A stretch of DNA of 64,000 nucleotides from Streptomyces zaomyceticus. Lineage in GTDB: Bacteria; Actinomycetota; Actinomycetes; Streptomycetales; Streptomycetaceae. This document shows, one piece after another, positions 59,037-64,000 of this stretch (positions are counted from its first letter, which is position 1; every line of letters starts with the position of its first letter). The notes under the pieces were generated by a model. It was not told where the DNA came from and ran no database searches. It saw only the letters and a list, made by a program, of their open reading frames with translations. Made by a program: the position numbers and the translations under genes. The stretch covers positions 124,001 through 188,000 of the forward strand of contig NZ_BNBZ01000007.1 of the NCBI RefSeq assembly GCF_014656215.1, read 5' to 3'.

Positions 59037-59587
59037 CGGAGCAGACCCTTCAGTTCAATCGTCGGCAGCGCCTTCAATGCCGCCTCCTCCGCCTCCCGGG
59101 CCGCCTCCTCGGCGTTCACGCCGAGCTTGGAGGTCTGGATCTTCTGGTGGAGCTTGAGGATCGCGTCGAGCAGCATCTCCGGGCGCGGCGGACAGCCGGG
59201 CAGGTAGATGTCGACCGGCACGATGTGGTCGACGCCCTGGACGATCGCGTAGTTGTTGAACATGCCGCCCGAGGAGGCGCAGACGCCCATGGAGATGACC
59301 CACTTGGGGTTGGGCATCTGGTCGTAGACCTGCCTCAGGACCGGCGCCATCTTCTGGCTGACCCGGCCGGCGACGATCATCAGGTCGGCCTGGCGCGGTG
59401 AGCCGCGGAAGACCTCCATGCCGAAGCGGGCCAGGTCGTACCGGCCGGCTCCGGTGGTCATCATCTCGATGGCGCAGCAGGCGAGGCCGAAGGTCGCGGG
59501 GAACACGGACGCCTTGCGCACCCAGCCCGCGGCCTGTTCGACCGTCGTCAGCAGAAAGCCGCTCGGGAGTTTCTCTTCGAGTCCCAT
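59033..59587 (-). CDS. nuoB: NADH-quinone oxidoreductase subunit B
   Basis: This 184-residue subunit has cluster N2 ligands in [19 protein letters not shown] and [12 protein letters not shown]. An Ala/Glu-rich helix ends the protein. The ATG lies 17 bases after the nuoA stop. Confidence 0.97.
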   Translation of the reverse strand: MGLEEKLPSGFLLTTVEQAAGWVRKASVFPATFGLACCAIEMMTTGAGRYDLARFGMEVFRGSPRQADLMIVAGRVSQKMAPVLRQVYDQMPNPKWVISMGVCASSGGMFNNYAIVQGVDHIVPVDIYLPGCPPRPEMLLDAILKLHQKIQTSKLGVNAEEAAREAEEAALKALPTIELKGLLR

Positions 59588-59604
59588 AGGTGCCCCTCAG
59601 CCCC

Positions 59605-59964
59605 TCAGTCCCATTCCAGGCCGCCGCGACGCCACACGTAGGCGTAGGCGACGAAGACGGTGAGCACGAAGAGCAGCATCTCCACGAGCCCGAAAAGCCC
59701 CAGGGCGTCGAAGGTGACCGCCCAGGGGTAGAGGAAGACGATCTCGATGTCGAAGACGATGAAGAGCATCGCCGTCAGGTAGTACTTGATCGGGAAGCGG
59801 CCGCCTCCGGCGGGAGTGGGTGTCGGCTCGATGCCGCACTCGTACGCCTCAAGCTTTGCCCTGTTGTACCGCTTTGGCCCGATAAGCGTGGCCATGACCA
59901 CGGAGAAGATCGCAAACCCCGCACCCAGGGCACCGAGCACGAGGACGGGCGCGTACGCATTCAC
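59605..59964 (-). CDS. nuoA: NADH-quinone oxidoreductase subunit A
   Basis: This 119-residue, three-helix subunit has the loop LEAYECGIEPTPTPAGGGRF and TM2 YYLTAMLFIVFDIEIVFLYP. The GTG at 59964, with AAGGAG eight bases away, was preferred over an open extension to 60066 that would cover the Rex site. First gene of the operon. Confidence 0.96.
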   Translation of the reverse strand: MNAYAPVLVLGALGAGFAIFSVVMATLIGPKRYNRAKLEAYECGIEPTPTPAGGGRFPIKYYLTAMLFIVFDIEIVFLYPWAVTFDALGLFGLVEMLLFVLTVFVAYAYVWRRGGLEWD

Positions 59965-60032
59965 GCTCCTCGCTCCTTCCAGTCGTCCTTGACCGTTGGA
60001 TCGCACGGCCGGACCGTGAAAGATCGCCCCCA

Positions 60033-60048
60033 TGTGAGGCAGTTCACA
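60033..60048 (-). promoter_or_regulatory. Rex operator (ROP) of the nuoA-N operon
   Basis: On the minus strand the site reads TGTGAACTGCCTCACA, matching the S. coelicolor Rex consensus TGTGAACNNNTTCACA at all but one fixed position. It lies 69-84 bases before the nuoA start and just after the predicted transcription start, so bound Rex would block the promoter when NADH is low. Confidence 0.8.
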
Positions 60049-60064
60049 AGCCCGGCTGCCCCGC

Positions 60065-60070
60065 ATCCTA
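60065..60070 (-). promoter_or_regulatory. Probable -10 of the nuo promoter (TAGGAT)
   Basis: TAGGAT on the minus strand fits the major vegetative sigma factor. The -35 region is weak (near TCGCAG, 18 bases on). Transcription would start near 60057, placing the Rex site at about +10 to +25. Confidence 0.5.
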
Positions 60071-60382
60071 TGCCCGCCCCTCTGTGATCTGCGACACGGG
60101 GTACAGCAACGACTTTGTGATCTCCACCACCTGACGAAGGATCATGAAGTCGGATGAGCGGTGATCTTGTTGCGCGAAGCGCCCAGGTGATCACCAGATG
60201 TGACATCCGGACCGGAAATCGCTGATCGGAGGGGGTGTCGCTCTATCAAGCGATGGCCCCTACAGGCAAATTGGAGATGGACGCGTCCGGGTGATAAAGA
60301 ACCCGGCCGTCGCCCGGTCGGGGGGTCCGGCGTACGGCGGTGGACGCGTGCGCGCTTTCACGAGCGTTCATGAGACGACAAT

Positions 60383-60396
60383 GTGACCTGTGTCAC
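60383..60396 (+). promoter_or_regulatory. Crp-like inverted repeat
   Basis: GTGACCTGTGTCAC is a perfect GTGAC/GTCAC repeat and matches the Streptomyces Crp pattern GTG-N6-GNCAC. With its flank (TGTGA-N6-TCAC) it also resembles a weak Rex site. It lies 240 bases before the hydrolase and about 330 bases upstream of the predicted nuo transcription start. Confidence 0.45.
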
Positions 60397-60601
60397 GTTG
60401 TGAAGGTTCCGAAAAAACGGGGCTTGGCCACCGGCGTCAAGAGGTGGTAAGCGTCGGGCAATTCGGACCTTTCATTGAAAACCCGTGATCAAGGGCCAGA
60501 TGGACCGTGCCCGTTTTGCCCGTTACGGCGTCAATAAGGGCTCCACATAACCGGATTAGACGGTTCCGAACGTAACTGTGGCGCAACCCACGTTTCTTGA
60601 A

Positions 60602-60629
60602 GGGAACCGTGAAGCCCTGATAGCGGTTG
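60602..60629 (+). promoter_or_regulatory. ECF-type (SigR-like) promoter giving a leaderless transcript
   Basis: GGGAAC (60602-60607), an 18-base spacer and GTTG (60626-60629) match the SigR consensus GGGAAT-N18-GTTG with one change. The expected start point is at or next to the ATG at 60635, which has no Shine-Dalgarno sequence. A SigE-type reading of the same GGAAC is also possible. Confidence 0.5.
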
Positions 60630-60634
60630 TCCTC

Positions 60635-61516
60635 ATGTCCCACACCGCTCACATACCCAGCCACCGGAAGCCCCGCCGCAGCGCCTCGAAGCTCGCGCTG
60701 CGAGCCGGAGTTGCCGGTGGCGTCCTCGGCACCATCGCGGTGGCCGGTGCTGCCGGGCCGGCCAATGCCGAGCCGGTGACCGAGACCATCGAAATGCCCA
60801 CCCTGGGCTCGCTCGAGACCGGCGCCGGTCTCGCCAGCGCCGTCGCGGCCTCCGCCGAGGCCTCCCAGCAGGAGGCGCTCGACCAGAGCCTCCAGACGCT
60901 GGAGAACACGGCGCTGCAGAAGGCCGCCAAGGAAGCCAAGACGGCCAAGGCCGAGGCGGACCGCAAGGCCGCGGCCGAACGCGCCGAGAAGGCCCGCCTC
61001 AAGGCCGAGCAGGAGCGCAAGGAAGCCGAGGAGCGCGCCTCCCGCGACCGTGCGCGCACCCAGCTCTCCACCACGTCCTCGAGCAACGACGGCTCGGGCT
61101 CCGGCTCCTCGGACAGCGGCTCCTCGACCGGCAGCAGCGAGACCACGACGCAGGCCCCCTCCGGCTCCGCCGCCGCGATCGTGGCCTTCGCCCGTGCCCA
61201 GATCGGCGACTCCTACGTCACCGGCGGCACCGGCCCCAACTCCTGGGACTGCTCCGGCCTCGTCCAGGCCGCCTACCGCCAGGCCGGCATCGACCTGCCC
61301 CGCATCTCGTACCAGCAGTCGAGCATGGGCACGTCGGTCTCCCTGAGCAACCTCCAGCCGGGCGACATCCTGTACTGGGGCAGCCGCAGCGGCTCGTACC
61401 ACGTCGCCATCTACGTGGGCGGCGGCAAGTACGTCGGCGCGCAGAACTCCGCGACCGGTGTCGTCGAGCGCTCGCTGGACTGGGACACCCCCTCGGGCGC
61501 GGTCCGCATCCTCTGA
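60635..61516 (+). CDS. Secreted NlpC/P60 (C40) peptidoglycan endopeptidase
   Basis: This 293-residue protein has a signal peptide at about 1-45 (ending ANAEP), an Ala/Glu/Lys coiled coil (about 65-145), a Ser/Gly/Thr linker (145-185) and the C40 cysteine peptidase domain (185-293). The domain has catalytic Cys in NSWDCSGLVQAAYR and His in GSYHVAIYVGGGKYVGA. It would cut stem peptides of the cell wall. ATG 60635 was chosen for the signal peptide and the leaderless promoter; a GTG at 60578 in frame would add 19 residues. It is divergent from nuoA. Confidence 0.93.
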   Translation: MSHTAHIPSHRKPRRSASKLALRAGVAGGVLGTIAVAGAAGPANAEPVTETIEMPTLGSLETGAGLASAVAASAEASQQEALDQSLQTLENTALQKAAKEAKTAKAEADRKAAAERAEKARLKAEQERKEAEERASRDRARTQLSTTSSSNDGSGSGSSDSGSSTGSSETTTQAPSGSAAAIVAFARAQIGDSYVTGGTGPNSWDCSGLVQAAYRQAGIDLPRISYQQSSMGTSVSLSNLQPGDILYWGSRSGSYHVAIYVGGGKYVGAQNSATGVVERSLDWDTPSGAVRIL

Positions 61517-61540
61517 TCGGCCCGCACCTCTCGGCAGTCG

Positions 61541-61575
61541 AAAAGCCGTCACTCCTCGGGGGAGTGACGGCTTTT
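61541..61575. terminator. Bidirectional terminator
   Basis: A perfect 15-bp stem, AAAAGCCGTCACTCC with a five-base loop, ends in TTTT on both strands. It lies between the convergent hydrolase and reductase genes and is the most classical terminator in the window. Confidence 0.92.
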
Positions 61576-61607
61576 CTCGTTTCTGTCAGGAATGCGTACG
61601 TAAAGTC

Positions 61608-62471
61608 CTACTTTCGGAAGGACTCGATGATCCGGGCGTAGCTGTCCCCGCCGTGGCCCGCCCGGACCGCGGCGCGCATCAGCTCCAGATGCAGCTCGGG
61701 CAACCGGTTGTCGATGCCGCGCGCCTCCGCCGCGTGCAGGAGATGGCCGATGGCAACCGTCTGGACGTCGATCGTGGCGTCCTCTCCCGGGTACTCCCCC
61801 GCGTCGATCTGCTCGGCGTACCCGGTCATGAACCAGGAGACCGTCTTCAGCCAGCGGGTGGCCACCGCCGTGAAGTCCCGGGCGGGCACCCCGTCCGCGC
61901 CCGTGAGGGCGGTGGCGTGCAGCCAGCCGCCGAAGACGGACCACATGAGGCCGAGCAGCCCCGCGTCGTAGAGCGAGGCGCTCCCCGCGTCCGCCCCCAG
62001 GTCCACCGGGTCGCCGAGGACGGCGAGCGCCGCGCGGTGCTCGGCGAGAAGCCCGGGCCCGCCCGCGTACAGGATCATGTTGGCGCTGTCCCCGACCCCC
62101 GGCGGGGTCGTCATGACGGCGCCGTCGAGATAGCCGATGCCGTGCTCCGCCGCCCACTCCGCCTCCGCGCGGGCCTGCTCCGGCGATCCGGTGGTCAGGT
62201 TGACCAGGACGCGGCCCCGCAGCGAGTCGGCCACGGGCGCGAGGACCTCGCGGACGGCGGCGTAGTCGAGCACGCAGACCACGACGAGCTCGCTCGCCGT
62301 GACCGCCCCGGCGACGTCGGCGGCACGGACGGCGCCCCGCTCGACGAGGGCGTCGGCCTTCCCCGGGGTGCGGTTCCAGACGGTGGTGCGGTGGCCGGCG
62401 GTGAGGAAGGCGTCGGCGAGGGCGGTGCCCATCTGGCCGAGACCGATGACCGTGATGTTCTGTGCGTTCAT
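61608..62471 (-). CDS. NAD(P)-dependent oxidoreductase, imine-reductase-like
   Basis: This 287-residue protein has an N-terminal Rossmann domain (ITVIGLGQMGTALADAFLTAG) of the beta-hydroxyacid dehydrogenase type. It has a helical C-terminal domain like that of imine reductases and reductive aminases (SASLYDAGLLGLMW, GYLDGAVMTTPPGVG). The natural substrate is unknown. It is divergent from the GlxA-type regulator, which probably controls it. Confidence 0.87.
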   Translation of the reverse strand: MNAQNITVIGLGQMGTALADAFLTAGHRTTVWNRTPGKADALVERGAVRAADVAGAVTASELVVVCVLDYAAVREVLAPVADSLRGRVLVNLTTGSPEQARAEAEWAAEHGIGYLDGAVMTTPPGVGDSANMILYAGGPGLLAEHRAALAVLGDPVDLGADAGSASLYDAGLLGLMWSVFGGWLHATALTGADGVPARDFTAVATRWLKTVSWFMTGYAEQIDAGEYPGEDATIDVQTVAIGHLLHAAEARGIDNRLPELHLELMRAAVRAGHGGDSYARIIESFRK

Positions 62472-62502
62472 GGAATCCACGCTCGCAGCGGCGGAATCCG
62501 GC

Positions 62503-62542
62503 CGACAGTGGCAGGACCGACGGCTGTCGCACGATTCCTGCC
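62503..62542. promoter_or_regulatory. Interleaved inverted repeats between reductase and GlxA-type regulator
   Basis: CGACAG (62503-62508) pairs with CTGTCG (62524-62529), and GGCAGGA (62510-62516) pairs with TCCTGCC (62536-62542), all within the 85-base divergent gap. They are good candidates for binding sites of the adjacent regulator. Confidence 0.5.
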
Positions 62543-62556
62543 GTACGGTCGACGGC

Positions 62557-63552
62557 ATGAACGCTGGGGTCGTCGCCATCGCCGTCGTACCGGACCGGCG
62601 GATCGGAACGTCGCTGTGGGAGCTGTACGAACTCTCCCTCGCGTGCGGGGTCTTCGGCATACCGCATCCCGACCTCGCCGACCCCTGGTACCAGCTGCGG
62701 CTGTGCGGGGACGCCGGCGACACCGGGGTCTTCTCGCTGCGGACCGACCACGGTCTCGAGGGGCTCGTGGACGCGGACACCGTCATCGTGCCGTCCGTGC
62801 CCGACGCGGTCGTGGAGGACGGCGAGGAGGTGCCCGCCGAACTCGTCGAGGCGCTGCGCGCGGCCGCCGCCTCGGGCGCCCGGATGGTGTCGCTGTGCAC
62901 CGGCGCCTTCGCGCTCGCCGCCGCCGGGCTCCTCGACGGCCGCCGGGCCACCGCGCACTGGCAGCACACCGCGCAGCTGGCCGCCCGTCATCCCGAGGTG
63001 ATCGTGGACGACTCGGTGCTCTACACGGACGAGGGGTCCGTCCTGACCAGCGCCGGGGCCACCGCCGCGCTCGACCTCTGTCTGCATCTGGTGCGCACCG
63101 ACCTCGGCGCGACGGTCGCGGGGCAGCTCGCCCGGCGTCTGGTCGTCCCGGCCCACCGCCCCGGCGGGCAGGCCCAGTTCATCGAGGCGCCGCTGCCGCC
63201 GAGCGACGACGACAGCCTGGGACCGGTGCTGCAGTGGGCGACCGAGCACCTGTCGGAGCCGCTGACCGTGGAGGAGCTGGCGCGGCGGGCCCGGATGAGC
63301 CCGCGCACCTTCCACCGGCGGATACGGGAGGAGTACGGGACCACCCCGCTGCAGTGGCTGCTCCAGCAGCGGGTGGCGCGCGCCCAGACCCTGCTGGAGT
63401 CGACCGACCTGCCCGTGGAGCATGTCGGCGACCACAGCGGGCTGGGCTCGGCGGCCAATCTGCGCCGCCACTTCACCCGGGCCGTGGGGGTGTCCCCGTC
63501 CGGGTACCGGCAGGCGTTCAGGCCTTCGGGGCCACCTTCGAGAGGCCGTTGA
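62557..63552 (+). CDS. GlxA-type transcriptional regulator (DJ-1/PfpI plus AraC HTH)
   Basis: This 331-residue protein has a class I glutamine-amidotransferase-like (DJ-1/PfpI) domain at about 1-190 with the nucleophile-elbow-like VSLCTGAFALAAAGLL. A C-terminal AraC helix-turn-helix pair follows at about 225-320 (TVEELARRARMSPRTFHRRI, then VEHVGDHSGLGSAANLRRHF). The last 35 bases overlap the convergent geranylgeranyl-reductase-like gene. Confidence 0.92.
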   Translation: MNAGVVAIAVVPDRRIGTSLWELYELSLACGVFGIPHPDLADPWYQLRLCGDAGDTGVFSLRTDHGLEGLVDADTVIVPSVPDAVVEDGEEVPAELVEALRAAAASGARMVSLCTGAFALAAAGLLDGRRATAHWQHTAQLAARHPEVIVDDSVLYTDEGSVLTSAGATAALDLCLHLVRTDLGATVAGQLARRLVVPAHRPGGQAQFIEAPLPPSDDDSLGPVLQWATEHLSEPLTVEELARRARMSPRTFHRRIREEYGTTPLQWLLQQRVARAQTLLESTDLPVEHVGDHSGLGSAANLRRHFTRAVGVSPSGYRQAFRPSGPPSRGR

Positions 63553-64000
63553 TGATGCGGTCCATCGCGTCGCCGCCCGTGGGGTCGGTGAGGTTGGCCA
63601 GCATCTTCAGCGTGAACTTCATGAGCATCGGGTGGGTCAGACCGCGCTGGGTCGCGATCTTCATGACCTTCGGGTTGCCGATGAGCTTCACGAAGGCGCG
63701 GCCGAGCGTGTAGTAGCCGCCGTAGGTGTCCTTGAGGATCTGCGGGTAGTTCCGCAGGGCCAGTTCGCGCTGGGCGGGGGTGGTGCGGGCGTGCGCCTGG
63801 ACGATGACGTCGGCCGCGATCTGGCCGGACTCCATGGCGTAGGCGATGCCCTCGCCGTTGAACGGGTTGACCAGGCCGCCCGCGTCACCGACGAGCAGCA
63901 GGCCCTTGGTGTAGTGCGGCTGGCGGTTGAAGGCCATCGGGAGGGCTGCGCCGCGGATCGGGGTGGTCATGTTGTCCGGGGTGAAGCCCCAGTCCTCGGG
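63518..64000 (-). CDS. Geranylgeranyl-reductase-family flavoprotein, C-terminal part
   Basis: The gene runs off the right edge; the last 160 codons are present. The segment GLLLVGDAGGLVNPFNGEGIAYAM is the FAD-binding GD motif of this family (digeranylgeranyl glycerophospholipid reductase/MenJ). In actinomycetes such enzymes saturate the side chain of menaquinone, which fits the neighbouring complex I operon and the polyprenyl synthase at 34389. The start is outside the window. Confidence 0.88.
   Translation of the reverse strand, partial: PEDWGFTPDNMTTPIRGAALPMAFNRQPHYTKGLLLVGDAGGLVNPFNGEGIAYAMESGQIAADVIVQAHARTTPAQRELALRNYPQILKDTYGGYYTLGRAFVKLIGNPKVMKIATQRGLTHPMLMKFTLKMLANLTDPTGGDAMDRIINGLSKVAPKA

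Larger units (their letters stand above)
60071..60634. other. Divergent control region between nuoA and the NlpC/P60 gene
   Basis: No gene is credible in this stretch. It holds the nuo -10, scattered GTGATC motifs including the palindrome GGTGATCACC near 60185, a Crp-like inverted repeat, an AACCG...CGGTT repeat near 60550 and the ECF-type promoter of the hydrolase. I looked for a c-di-AMP (ydaO-type) riboswitch and did not see its conserved core. Confidence 0.6.

Noticed and set aside
60071-60634. c-di-AMP (ydaO-type) riboswitch upstream of the wall hydrolase
   Set aside because: Such switches precede many actinomycete hydrolase genes, but the conserved core sequences are not visible, and the promoter appears to lie right at the ATG.

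Overview
This is chromosomal DNA from a Streptomyces or a very close actinomycete. The evidence is the very high GC with GC-rich third codon positions, frequent GTG and TTG starts, ATGA/GTGA/TTGA gene overlaps, a sortase substrate with an LAATG motif, ECF-type and Rex-type control sites, and paralogous gene sets typical of Streptomyces. No rRNA, tRNA, CRISPR array, insertion sequence or prophage was seen. The window looks like core chromosome and is dominated by respiratory-chain genes.

Region 1 (1-10.85 kb, minus strand) is a second, incomplete complex I operon in the order nuoA2-B2-C2-H2-I2-J2-K2-L2-M2-N2, with mscL 34 bases downstream. It has no nuoD, E, F or G, so it lacks the NADH-oxidising module and the NuoD half of the quinone pocket. 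NuoC2 carries a disordered, repeat-rich tail of about 340 residues. Region 2 (10.85-14.8 kb, plus strand) holds two paralogous membrane histidine kinases and one NarL-type response regulator. Region 3 (15.07-18.06 kb, plus) is korAB, encoding 2-oxoglutarate:ferredoxin oxidoreductase. Together, regions 1-3 suggest a ferredoxin-fed respiratory branch under local two-component control. This is inference.

Region 4 (18.07-23.34 kb, minus) has a lipoprotein followed by two tandem Ser/Thr kinases, each joined through a membrane segment with a twin-arginine motif to an extracellular substrate-binding domain. Region 5 (23.4-31.4 kb) is a mixed set: an HxlR regulator divergent from an NAD(P)H:quinone-reductase-like gene, rarD, small unknown genes, a DUF4291 protein, an F420/NADP-type reductase, a GNAT acetyltransferase, a secreted FG-GAP protein and a HEAT-repeat protein.

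Region 6 (31.4-43.8 kb) includes a secreted M28 aminopeptidase with a P domain, a LolA-like protein, a polyprenyl diphosphate synthase likely for menaquinone, a POT peptide transporter coupled to a CocE/X-Pro peptidase, an LAATG cell-wall protein, fumarylacetoacetase, a secreted intradiol dioxygenase with a chitin/lignin-type binding module, and an AraC regulator.

Region 7 (44.04-59.96 kb, minus) is the complete fourteen-gene nuoA-N operon. It is preceded by a Rex operator, ends in a strong hairpin, and contains a probable unannotated 44-residue gene between nuoG and nuoH. Region 8 (59.97-64 kb) has a divergent control region, a secreted NlpC/P60 hydrolase with an apparently leaderless ECF promoter, an imine-reductase-like gene divergent from a GlxA-type regulator, and the 3' part of a geranylgeranyl-reductase-family gene running off the right edge.
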